This document shows, piece after piece, positions 34,624 through 46,242 of a stretch of 64,000 nt of DNA. Position 1 is the stretch's first letter. Every line of letters starts with the position of its first letter. The position numbers and the translations under genes were made by a program. The notes beneath the pieces are model-generated. The model worked only from the letters and a program-made list of their open reading frames with translations, searched no databases and had not been told where the DNA came from. The stretch lies in the NCBI GenBank assembly GCA_020205615.1, contig CM035170.1, positions 26,136,027 through 26,200,026 of the forward strand, written 5' to 3'. The stretch is from Panax quinquefolius (Eukaryota; Streptophyta; Magnoliopsida; Apiales; Araliaceae).

Positions 34624-37219
34624 TGACGCCCCCAAAATTAGGTATACATCACCCATCTTGGGTCGCCACTTAAATGGTACAGAATTCAAATACAACTTAC
34701 TAATAATACAACTGTCGTGTAAAATACGGCAAAACATATGTTGTGAGTTTTAATACAAATATTGTCATCTAGACAATATCCACACTCAATGGAGTTCTCA
34801 TTACATTTATTATTACACTATTTCACAGAACAGTGAGGACTACTAATGCACCATCTAGGACTATCACTCTGTTCCTCGACTAGCCCCAACTACGTTCTCA
34901 TTTCCTAAATAGAATAGTGAAAGAAAGGGTGAGCTCAACTAGCCCAGTAAGAAATATTATGACTAAGATAATGTAGAAATAAATTATCATTAGCCTTCAA
35001 TAGTGTTAAACCGATAAAATATAACAAACATCAAGTTTAATCGCAATGAACAAGAAATCCATTAAAAGAGTCAAGTAGAGAATAAAATCTACTATCTTCT
35101 ATGATTTAAAAGGTTTTTCATGACTTTTATCATTTGGGACTCGATTAATAAATAATCCACATCATCGAATCACCCCGCACTACTACCTAACGATATTCTT
35201 TAGTATCACGACCATGAATTATCCATGCACTACTATTAAAGATAATCATGTTTTCATCAACTCATTCCGATCATGCCATAAAACAATTTATCTTTGCACT
35301 ACGGCCAAAGAGAATCCATAGCCATAATCATACCAAAAATTGTCCATCAATGCACTACGGCCAACGAGGGTCTTTTTCCACATCATTTGTAACATTACTA
35401 CCATGATTACAACCGAATAATCCTCGGTCATAATCATACCAAGTCCATCTATGCACTACTGTGCCACAAATGACTTTCAACAAAATATAAACATGAGGAT
35501 GATGACAATGATATAAGAATTCAATAAAACAAGTTGAAGAATTAATTTATCTAGGAAATGATAATGTCCAAATTGTCAAATGATACTGTTTTGTAGAGTA
35601 AAATTTAAGAATGCTCAGAAGAATGTTTCCATGAAAAGATACTGGATGAAGCGCAAATATCAAGGATATTCCACTAATTTCATGGAGTATAGAAGTCAAA
35701 GTTTTAACCAACTAGTATAATAAAGAATGGAATAACAAAAGAAATCACCATGCATGCGATATTCATGCATAGGTGAGTTATTCCAGCGAATAATAAATAA
35801 CGGAACCCGAGTTATTCAGAAACGCAATGTGATATTCCAATAATAAATAAAATAAAACGGAACCAGTCCCACAGAAACGCATGTGAGCGGTGATATGATA
35901 TTACGACAATATAATAATAAAGATGGAATAATAGAAGAATGTCACCAAGTATAGGGTAGCCCGCGTTTATTGGTTATTCTAGCAGAATAATAAAGAATGG
36001 AATAACAGAAGTTCTCTTCATGAATACAAAAGAAATAATAACCCTTACGGGTACAACAAATAATATTCCCTACCATAAAAGAAGAGTATTCCGACTTGTA
36101 GGGCGATGATATACTCGAAGAAAACTTGTACTACGCTCAAAGCTTTCTTAAACTCTAAAGAAATACGCTCAAGATTATAGAAGAATAACTCTCTCTATAG
36201 TTTCTCTCTCTAGAGTTTCAGTGAATTCGTAAGAAATAATGAAAGAATGAGCTTCTATTTATAGAAGAATAAAATGAATAGTAACCAACCCATGAACGGT
36301 CCAGATTGATTTACTTTAATCGGACGGTCCATATTTAAAGCAAAATCTTTAAATAAAATATAATATATTCTATTTTATATAAAAAGATTTTTACTATGCA
36401 AACACTATGCAGACACTATGCAAACATTATGCATAATAAAATATAATATATTCTATTTATAGAATAACTTTAATAAAGTATTCATTTTATATAAAAAGAT
36501 TTTTTACTATGCAAAATACTATGCACAATAGAATATAATATATTCTATTTATAGAATAACTTTATAAAAGTATTATGTTTTATATAAAAAGATTTTACTA
36601 TGCAAAACACTATGCATAATAGAATATAATATATTCTATTTATAGAATAACTTTATAAAAGTATTTTATTTTATATAAAAAGCTTTTCTCATTATAATTT
36701 CAACCAACTATTCAAAAATTAGTACATCTCTTCATGGAATAATATTGTACCCAAAAATAATTTTGACCCAAAAGAAATATATTTTTGAATTGAATAGTAC
36801 CGTGAATAGTACTTCTAGAATAGTACCACGTGAATAGTACTCGACACAAAAAGTGTCCCAAATACTCGAAAGTGAAGAATACTAGAGTGAATAGTAATTG
36901 GGTGAATAGTAACTCGTGAATAGTAACTCATGAATAGTACTCTGACACAAAAAGTGCCCCAGATACCCGAGTGAATAATATTCGGGTGAATAGCAATTTA
37001 GGTGAATAGTAACCCATGAATAGTACTCTGACACAAAAAGTGCCCCAAATACTCGAGTGAACAATACTAAAGTAAATAGTAACCGGGTATTTTATGACAA
37101 CTTGTCTACTTTGAAAAATTTTCACATATCACCCTCAACTTTAAACTTTTATCAATTTAACTATTTGCCAAAATAGAAAAAATTGAATAATTTTATTTCA
37201 TAAAATTCGGGGTCTCACA
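34624..37219 (-). mobile_element. Concatemer LTR 7 (terminal)
   Basis: 2596 bp, from TGACGCCCCC to GGGGTCTCACA. TATA box 36255-36264 (minus); subrepeats 36357-36690 with the marker insertion at about 36407; a shortened GTGAATAGTA cluster at 36788-37083. It is followed at once by the continuation of LTR-C, not by an interior. Clear 5-bp duplications are not visible at the two ends of the array. Confidence 0.9.
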
Positions 37220-37856
37220 GTCTCTGCAAGTACTCCAGGTGATCAACCTATCGTACCCTACATTGTGCACAAGTATAAAGTTTAAGCGTATAAGCGTAAA
37301 TGGGACTATACGCTGTCATTACCGTTACCCCGTTATCCAGTTGTTCATCTTAGAATTCATACAGGACCTCACTAAAGCAATTTGGATTGGTAAACATCAA
37401 ATAGCTTCAAAGGATTTGAATTGTTTAAACAATATACTATGTTTGCATCAATAACATCTATTTTGGGACTTAAAGCTAGAAAGCATGCTTTAATATAGTT
37501 CATTAAGGAATACGAACTTTAAAGTATAGCAATTTGCAATAAGAACTGAATAATCATCAATAATGTTTCGCATCACAATTGAAGTTATAGAACTTTACAA
37601 TAAAGGAGCTTGCACGAATGATTAATTAATCACAAGCCCAAACTTACCCTCACTGCAATCAACTGAATAAAGAGTTGAATAAATTCATAATGAAAAATAG
37701 GGTAATAAACTTGCCTTGATCATTGTTTACCAATAACAGATTAACAACTTACAGCTATCTGAACTTCACGTGCCCTACACAATTGTATAATCATGCACAT
37801 CAACTATTAGCAATATATAATAGTTGTAATATAAACTTTAGTCTATAATTTTTAGA

Positions 37857-38337
37857 GTTCACTCTATGATTTTCACTCTACTATCTGCACTCTACGATTT
37901 TCAGAGTTCACTCTACGATTTTCACCGACTCTATGATTTTCAGTGTTAACTCTACGATTTTCACTCTACTATCTGCACTCTACGATATTCAGAGTTTACT
38001 CTACGACTTTCATTGACTCTACGATTTTCACTGACTCTACGATTTTTAGAGTTTACTCTATGATTTTTATTGACTCTACGATTTTCAAAGTTTACTCTAC
38101 GATTTTCACTGACTCTACGATTTTCAGAGTTTACTCTACGATTTTCATTGACTATACAATTTTCAGAATTTACTCTACGATTTTCACTTACTCTACGATT
38201 TTCAGAGTTAACTCTACGATTTTTATTGACTCTACGATTTTCAGAGTTTACTCTATGATTTTTACTGACTCTACGATTTTCATTTACTCTACGATTTTCA
38301 GAGTTTACTCTACGATTTTCACTGACTCTACGATTTT
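37857..38337. repeat. Minisatellite in LTR-C (ACTCTACGATTTTCAGAGTTT)
   Basis: About two dozen head-to-tail copies of ACTCTACGATTTTCA, alternately followed by GAGTTT or by CTG/TTG, so the higher-order period is about 39 bp. It opens both strands to spurious reading frames (for example 37943-38353), which are not genes. Confidence 0.92.
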
Positions 38338-38868
38338 ATTCCCGCTAATCTAAAGATGATATGACCATGATACTTGGACACAATAACCTTCATACATCAA
38401 GGTATTTTACAAAAATATAACATTCCTAAAACTAGCATGCTAAGACCACAAACCAACCTGCATAGAAAAGTGTGCAAGAACTAGTTTTATATTTAGAAAA
38501 AAATCGAATTTCCAAAATTTCGCAGATTTTATTACCAACATGCATGCTTACGATTTTCATAACTTGCTCAATTTAACTCCCTTTCCTATGAAATTTGGAC
38601 AGTTGTACCTCATGTTACATACTATTTTATAAAATTATTACATAACGTTAATCGAAAGTCATATACACCATGATCCCGAGGTCTTCAAAAACCCCAAAAA
38701 TCACAGATTAATAGTTAAATCCAATTTGACAAAATTCGGATTTTGCTTCAAAGATGCAATTAAATTATTCCTAATGTCCGGATCATTTACTCTTACATGT
38801 TTTCACATTTCACAACATCAAACTTCAATAAACTTCCACCTTTTTGATTAATTTCTTCTTGGTTTAAT

Positions 38869-38873
38869 ATGAT
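38869..38873. repeat. Target-site duplication (left) of gypsy A
   Basis: ATGAT directly before TGTGACGCCCCC, repeated exactly after the right LTR at 49030-49034. Confidence 0.93.
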
Positions 38874-41521
38874 TGTGACGCCCCCAAAATAGGTATACAT
38901 CACCTATTCTGAGTTGTCAATACATGGTACAGAAACAACTACAACTTTATTATTACAACGGTAAAACTGTGAGTTTGAATACAAATATTATCTTCTAGAC
39001 AATATCTATACTCAAATAAATCCTCATCACATTTATTGATACATTATTTTACAAAAATGGTGAGGACTACTAAACAATCCTTTCTAAAACCTTCATTCCA
39101 TACCCCGACTCGTACTCGCTATATTCTCGCCTCCTGAGAAAAATGGAACAAAAAGGAAAAGGGTGAGCTCAACTAGCTCAGTAAAGAATATTATGACTAA
39201 GATAATATACAACAAATTATCGTTAGTCTTCAACAGGGAAAAATCTAATAGAATACAATAGACAACAAATTTTAAATCAATATTCGCAACGGAAATAATA
39301 ATTCATTAGAAGAGTTAAGTAGAGAATGCAAACTACTATCTTCTATGTATGAATTTAAAAGTTCATAAATCATCTTTTATCCCTCAGTAACATCAATCAA
39401 TATACATCCGAATCAAATATTCATTTGCACTCTGTGCCAAAGATATTCATCGATTAGTAATGTTCATTTAAACACTGCTCATCTTTGCACTTACGGGCCA
39501 AAGATATTCTTCAGAAATCATTCATCTTTTGCACCACAGCCAAAGATATTCTTAAGAAATCATTCATCTTTGCACTACAGCCAAAGATATTCCATAATAT
39601 CATCATTTAAGACCGAGGATGATGAAAATATTTTTTTTAAAGAAACGAATCCACTGAAACAAAATGACAAGGATTAAGGATTAAGGATTCGTACTTGGTT
39701 TTATCCACGTCCAAAAAATACCTCAAAATAATCATAGTGGTGTAAAATTCAAGAATGATCAAAACATGAATACAATAAGAGTTAGTATCCGAATAGATGT
39801 TTTGGATTAAAAGAAGAAATTTTATTTTTCTATGAATAATACCGTGATACGTGAATAGTAACTCCAGACACAAAAGATAGAAATTCCACAAAAACATCTT
39901 CACGCTTCACTGAATAGTACTCGTGAATAGTAATCGTGAATAGTAACTCATGAATAGTAACTTCGTGAATAGTAACTCATGAATAGTAACCCATACAAAA
40001 AAAGTTCCAAATTTGATAAAACTTCAGATCAACATTTCAAAGATAATGATATTGAAGAAATAATATCATTCGAGAAGAAAATAACATCCCTTACCTCAAA
40101 AGATCAGATTTCTAAATGAGACACCGGATATAGGCTATGACTTGACTTGCAATATAGCAATACTCAAAGTATACTCAAAATACTCACAAGAATACGCCGA
40201 TAATATAGAGAGAAAACTTCAGTTTCGTGTGATTTTCAATTCTAACCTAAACACCTCTATTTATAGGAAAATGCTTAGAACACCAAAGCGTAAAATTTAA
40301 TAAAATATATTATTATTAATAAATTTCCCACGCCTCTTTGGAAATCAGATCCCAACATTTCCCACATGCCAACCTTCTAGAAAGAAATGATAAAAACGTT
40401 TTCATAAAATAAATAATTAAAACTTACAAAAATCAATTATTTCGGAGCTTCGGAACTTCAATAATTCATAATAAATAGCCCTTTCATCAGAAAATTCGAA
40501 TCTCGTGAGTTTTTATAGGAAATTCAATTCTCTACAACTTTGCAGAAGAAAGTTTTTCCAAATTCCAAACAGAAATTGACCGAAATCCACAAACGGGCGA
40601 TTTTACAGGCTATAATCAAATTTCAGCCAATAAATGGGGTCCACCGACATGTTTAACATGTTTTAAATATTTATTGCAACAAAATACTCTTCCTCTTCAG
40701 ATACTCATATATCCCACATTCGTTGTAAAAATATCACCGTTAATATATTATTAAAATAATATATTTAAACGAATTATTTTATCGGAAAAAGATAAAATAT
40801 TAATTTTCAACAATTGTAATTTTAAAATTTTCTCCATCTATATCCACATAAAATCAATATTTTCCTCATCATATAAATCAATAATTAATTATTCACAAAT
40901 AATATTAAAGAATCACAATATTGACAACTGTGCGCCTCAGAAAGAGGGCTTTCCAATAAGAATTTCTTCATTGGCAGCGCAATTAGGTGACCAAACCTCT
41001 CCTTAGATGTAACTTTCTAGACATTGCCAATAATGTTATCTAATAATATTATTCAGATAATATGAATTATTGCTTCGATAATGAAAATAATTGTGTAATG
41101 ACAATTATTGAAACAACAAAGAATATAAAATATCAACGCAAAGAATTATTAACTCAATAAAATATCGAATAAAGTAATTACCGTAACCATTATTGAGTAG
41201 TGCCTTCACGTAAGAATCAATAATTGGTGCAATACCTGCGGTGCTCTTGTTCAACAACGCGTATTAGTGTGTTTTTAACCACGGGTATTCCAACAAAGAT
41301 AATTGGTAATAACCACGCCTGATTATTTAAAAACAACTTATATTTGTCGTTTTCTTCATCCAATCGCTTTCGTTATGGGGCCCATACATGGTTATTGCCA
41401 TCGTATTTAATATTCCCCAACAAAGATTTAATATTCCACAACCAAACGTAATATTCCCCCGACAACAATGAATATTTTATAACCACTTGCTTATTTTGAA
41501 ATATTGCGTATTTAACCCTTA
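38874..41521 (-). mobile_element. Gypsy A 3' LTR (LTR-A), U3 start deleted
   Basis: Direct repeat of 46243-48940. It contains a minus-strand TATA box (40257-40266), a 42-bp CATCTTTGCACTACAG-type tandem repeat at about 39420-39600, a short GTGAATAGTA cluster (39905-39990) and the hairpin-prone block at 40938-40975. Compared with LTR-B it lacks the last roughly 89 bp on its right side (the U3 start) and the polypurine tract next to it, and runs directly into the pol tail. Confidence 0.88.
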
Positions 41522-41941
41522 GGTGTTTCGAAAAGGTGAGGATACCTCGCTTTCATTTCCGCTTCCAATTCCTGTGTCATTCCCTCTATAGCATGATTCC
41601 TCCACAAAACTTTAACTTGTGGTATGACCTTTCAAGGCTGTAGGATACATGCTCCTTCCTATCCAAGATCTTGACAGGTACCTCCTCATCACGTTAAGTC
41701 TTCAAACTATCTCGTCCGGTTCTAACTTCAATAACGTGGTTCGGTCTTTCAAATATTTACGGGCATGCAGATATGTGAAACACATTATGAACACGAGACA
41801 TACTTGAGGTAACGCAAGTCTATAGGCTACATTTCCTACTCGGTCAAGAATTTGAAATGGACCAATAAATCGTGGATTGAGCTTTCCTCTCTTCCCAAAT
41901 CTTGTAACTCCCTTCCATGGAGCAACTCGCAACAAATACAC
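41522..41941 (-). pseudogene. Gypsy A integrase C-terminus and chromodomain-like tail
   Basis: Minus-strand frames give KLNPRFIGPF, the GPY/F module of gypsy integrases, followed by GNVAYRLALP (41702-41941). After frame changes come VPVKILDRKE-like and ARYPHLFE-like phrases (41530-41690), typical of the chromodomain that ends pol in Tekay/Del-type chromoviruses. The final phrase is the part retained in the interiors of the concatemer. Several frameshifts make it non-functional as read. Confidence 0.72.
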
Positions 41942-42049
41942 GATCCCCTACACTAAATTCCACGCCCTTTCGATGAAGATCCGCGATAACTCTTTTATCG
42001 ATCTTGTGCGCTTTGTATACGTTGTCGAATCATTTGGATCTTTTCAGAG

Positions 42050-42720
42050 TCATACTTACTAACTCGGGTCCCAACAATGTTGCTTCACCCACCTCATCCC
42101 AACATATTGGAGAACGACATTTTCGCCCATATAATGCTTCTCGAATGGAGCCACACCTATACTTGCTCGATAACCGCTGTTGTTGAGGAGAATTCCACCA
42201 ATGGTAAATACTTATCCCAACTACCCTTGAAGTCTAGGACACGTAGTCTTAATAGATCTTCAAGAATTTGAATAGTCCTCTCGATTGTCCGTCTGTTTGG
42301 GGATGGTATGCCGAACTAAATCGCAAATCCGCGTTTCATAGCTTTTTTGCAAGCTAACCCAAAATCTTGAAGTGAATCTTGGGTCACGATCCCAAACTAT
42401 GGATACAGCATGCCATGCAATCTCACAATCTCATTCACGCATATACTAGCAAGACGCTCAAGGAATAAGTCTCCGATCGGCAAGAAATGAGCGAGACTTG
42501 GTTAATCTATCAACAATAACCCAAATAGCATTTATGCCTTGAGAAGCCGTAGGAAGACCCGGTGAATCTAAATCCATAGTAATGTGTTCCTACTTCCATT
42601 TAGGAATCTCAAGTGGTTGCAACGGACCCTTAGGGTACAAGATGCTCCGCCTTTACACGCAGCCGCAAGTTAAACACATCGAGATAAACTTTGCAATCTC
42701 TCTCTTCATATTGTTCCACC
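42050..42720 (-). pseudogene. Gypsy A integrase core (broken)
   Basis: Minus-strand fragments match the integrase core: a DRLTKS-type phrase near 42490, RDPRFTSRFW near 42380, and the ASIGVAPFE stretch near 42140. They are spread over different frames with stops. The order (integrase after RNase H) is that of Ty3/gypsy. Confidence 0.65.
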
Positions 42721-42989
42721 AAAATGTATGTCAAGATCACGATACATTTTAGTACTTCCGAGATGGATTGCAAATGGCGTATTGTGTGCCTCCATCATAA
42801 TCTTGTACTTCAAATCGAGTCGTTAGGAACACAAAGTCTAGAGTGGACTCAAAGTATTCCTTCTTCATCAATTCTCTCGCTTCGAATAGCTCCTTCTTGT
42901 ACTTTCCTCTTCATACGCATCGATTTCCGGTTTGGGTGGCTTGAGTAACCTTAACTTTTTCTATTAAAGTTGGTTCTACGCAGATACTT

Positions 42990-43380
42990 GACATCATCGC
43001 ACTCGTTCCGCATATGATCTTCTACTCAATAAATCGGCTACCACGTTTGCTTTACCGGGATGGTATTGAATAGTGTGGTCGTAGTCTTTCAATAGCTCGA
43101 GCCAACGTCAGCCGCATGTTGAGTTCTTTTGAGTGAAGAAATATTTAAGGCTTTTATGGTCTAAATATATCTCCACTTTCTCCCATATAGATAGTGCCTC
43201 CATATTTTAAGCTTGAAACGATCGGGCCGCCAACTCCTAGATCACTTAGTAGGATAATTCCTCTCATACTCTTTAAGTTGTCGCGAGGCATAGGCTATGA
43301 CTTTCCCACGTTGCATGAGAACACATCCTAACCCTTTGCTCAAGCATCAGAGATAACAAATCCATCCGAACCAGATGGTA
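42990..43380 (-). pseudogene. Gypsy A RNase H region (broken)
   Basis: Minus-strand translation gives [20 protein letters not shown] (about 43250-43330), the well-conserved first half of the gypsy RNase H, then degraded sequence with a [13 protein letters not shown] phrase (about 43030-43080). Frames are broken. Confidence 0.68.
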
Positions 43381-43383
43381 TTG

Positions 43384-44360
43384 TTAGAACAGTCTTAGAA
43401 ATAAGTCTCCTCTTAAGCTCTTGGAAACTTTTGCCGATTCTTCGCTCCAAACGAATTTTGTATCCTTCCGAAAGTTAATTTGAGTTAATGGAGTAGCACC
43501 GAGAAAACCCTTCCACGAATCTCCGATAATATCCAGATAAGCCCAAAAGCTACGATACTTGGTCACCGACTTGGTTGTTCTAACTTTGTATTGCTTCAAT
43601 CTTCGCCGGATCAATAGATACTCCATGTTTCGACACCGCGCGCCCAAGGAATGCTACTTCCTCGCCGTAACTCGCATTTCTTCAATTTGGCATATAGTTG
43701 GTTTTCACGAAGCCTTTCGAGTACCAACTTCAAATGGTGCTCATGATCTTCACGGCTTTTGGAATATATGAGGATGTCATCAATAAAGACAACAACGAAT
43801 TGATCCAAATATTCCTTGAATACTCGGTTCATCATATCCATGAAAGCCGTAGAGCATTAGTTAGTTCGAAAGACATGACTAAGAATTCATAATGCCCATA
43901 CCCGAGTTACTCAAGGCGCTTTTGAATATCCTCGCTTTTAATCTTCATTGATGATATCGTAATCGAAGATCGATTTTTGAAAAGAATTGTGCCCCTTGCA
44001 ATTGGTCAAATAAGTCATCAATACGAGGTAGATGATACCTATTCTTGATGGTGACATGGTTCAATTCCGATAGTCAATACAAAGTCGATACTCCCGTCTT
44101 TCTTCTTTACAAATAAAACAGAGCACCCCAAGGAGATGTACTAGGACGAATGAAACCAATGTCCAACAATTCCTCAGTAGTTGGACCTTTAACTCCTCAA
44201 GTTCAAGAGGGAGCCATTCGATATGGGGTTTTAGAAATGGGCTTTGTACCCGTGTTCAAGATCAATAAAGAATTCAACTTCACGCTCGGGGTAGACCGAA
44301 GTTCTTCGGAAATACGTCGGAAAGTCAATAACAACGGGAATATTATTCAAATTTGACGGT
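43384..44360 (-). pseudogene. Gypsy A reverse transcriptase (broken)
   Basis: The palm motif [14 protein letters not shown] is intact at about 43750-43790 (the two catalytic Asp codons at 43776-43781), in an open segment 43611-43841. The thumb/connection segment with TKFVWSEE lies at 43384-43647. Upstream, 43860-44360 has phrases for the fingers (FVKKKDGS and a variant of the FGLTNAP motif) in other frames. The gene is frameshifted repeatedly. Confidence 0.75.
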
Positions 44361-44461
44361 CTTTATTCAAATCCATAACATGGGCTAAGAAAGATTGACA
44401 TCCGCTTTTCAATAAACGAATAGCTTTATGATTAGATATGACGTTGATTGATTTTAATGGT

Positions 44462-44876
44462 TTAGTTGCTTGAATTAAATACAACAAAGTTGGTTAGAAT
44501 ATGAAAACTAACAACCTTACGAAAACAATCAATTTTGGCATGATGAGTAGTTAACCAATCAATCCCTAAAATCACATCAAAAGCAAGTATCTTTAAAGAG
44601 ATAAGGTCAACAGGTAAGGTAATGGTGCCAACTTGAATCAAACAAGATTTATAAACAATGGATGTGATGAAAGTTTCTCCTAACGGAGTTTCCACAGATA
44701 AGGTCAAAGTCTAATTTCTCCTGAGTCAAGTTTAAACGTTGAGCACATGCGGGAGAGATAAATGAATGGGTAGCACCACCGGTATCAAGTAAGGTATAAA
44801 CTTCGCAAGAATTTATAAATAGCTTACCCGTGATCACCTCGCTTGGGTTCCTCGCATTTTGACCAAACCACAACAA
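44462..44876 (-). pseudogene. Gypsy A aspartic protease region
   Basis: Two overlapping minus frames read as retropepsin. LLDTGGATHSFIS has the catalytic Asp at about 44784-44786 (the usual motif is D-S/T-G-A, so one extra Gly is present). It is followed after a frame change by the second half with FDVILGIDWL near 44530. It would cut the Gag-Pol polyprotein if intact. Confidence 0.7.
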
Positions 44877-46080
44877 ACGCTTCTTCCGGAATCGTTGACT
44901 TTGACTTTTCTCGGGACGATCTTTTGAGTCACCGTCCCCATTGAACTAGGTTTCACATCTTGCATAATCTCGAGCGATATGTCCTTCCTTTCCACAATTA
45001 TAGCATACCTTGAATCTGTTGTGGGCGTTTGACCGATATGTCCCTCTTTTCCAGTATTTGTAGCATATGACGGTGGTCGTTCTCCTCCCTTAGAACCGAT
45101 TCTTGTCACGCCAGACATCATCTTCACATGGTCGCTATTAAATCTCCTCTTTTTAAAATCTCTCGCTACTCGCTTCTTCTATTTTCATGGCTATGATTAC
45201 CACCGGAGTGGTTACCATTTCTTCGTCTGTTTCTTTCTCCGCAGTTATCATTATTACATTGATCGCTATCTCTCGTACGATCCTCGGTTGTGGTCCTCGG
45301 TTGACCGTACTCGTTATCTCGCTCTAATAATTGAGCCTGCTTTACAACATCTCGAATAAAGAAAATTTATGAGAAATGAGATCTTGACGTATCGCCGGTT
45401 TCAAACCTCTAAGAAACATCGCGTCATACATTCCTCATTCTCCACCAAATGAGGTGCAAACCGGATAACTCGCAAACTTTGCCTCGCATCTTTGAGACAC
45501 CGCTATGTTGTTTTGTTCCAATCGATGAACTCCACTTCCTTCATATATGCACTAACACTTTCGTGAAAGTATTTGTCATTAAATAGCTTCAAATGTCTCC
45601 CAAGACATCGCCGAAAAGTTTGGATGGAGTACGCTTCATGACTCCCACCAGAGTCCGCCTCACCACCACGTAACATAAAGGTGGCGAATGGAACCTTCTG
45701 TTTCTCCCGCATCCCAAGACATCGAATATCTTGGTAATTTGTTTGACCCATGTTTCCGCCTATGATCGGATCCGCTTTCCCTTAAATTCTGGTGGTCCCA
45801 ACTCTTTGAATCGCTTGTTTTGTGATAAACCAGTGAATTGCTATCATTTCCTCCTCGTATTTTGAACACAAGTTTCCTCGTCGATTTTGCATGAGCTCGC
45901 AAAAACTTCTAAACATCCCCTCGTTCATCATACGCTTTCAATGGTGTTGTTCACAGGAGGAACATTGCCACACATTGTTACACGCTTTTCCTCGTTGGTG
46001 AGTACATGCATCTCCACGGTCTCATTTCCATTGTTAATATTCTCAATTCGACATTCTCAAATCTCGTCATAAAACAAGGG
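44877..46080 (-). pseudogene. Gypsy A gag region with zinc-knuckle remnant
   Basis: Fragments include VPFATFMLRG and KLFNDKYFHESV (45503-45751), matching the conserved capsid region of plant gypsy Gag. An ELGPPEFKGKADP phrase lies near 45780 in another frame, and a basic zinc-knuckle stretch lies at about 44970-45100 (GKEGHI-type words, with several Cys lost). The start codon cannot be fixed. Confidence 0.65.
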
Positions 46081-46242
46081 TTAATTAAGGAAATCAATAT
46101 ATCACATAATATCCCTATATCTTGACTAACTAACAAATAAGCTTAGGTAGGACACACTAGCGAAGGATTTACTCGTCTCTCCCCTCCTAGTTCTATTCCC
46201 CGATCTCCAAATGGAGATCATATCCTCAAGCTCGATACCAAC
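46081..46242 (-). promoter_or_regulatory. Gypsy A leader and primer-binding site
   Basis: In element orientation the site TTGGTATCGAGCTTGAGG lies just inside LTR-B, a variant of the initiator tRNA-Met site. The leader (46081-46230) aligns clearly with the leader half of the concatemer interiors: AACAAATAAGCTTAGGTAGG and CTCCCCTCCTAGTTCT-type stretches are shared. Confidence 0.8.

Larger units (their letters stand above)
37220..38873 (-). mobile_element. Solo gypsy LTR-C, part 2
   Basis: It continues LTR-C after the concatemer. It aligns with LTR-E from about 60680 on: the TGATCAACC..TACATTGTGCACAA stretch and the GTTGTTCATCTTAG stretch are shared. It contains the 37857-38337 minisatellite and ends where gypsy A inserted. 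Confidence 0.75.

Noticed and set aside
37943..38353. 136-residue plus-strand frame with Ser-Thr-Ile-Phe repeats
   Set aside because: Translation of the ACTCTACGATTTTCA minisatellite whose period keeps a frame open.
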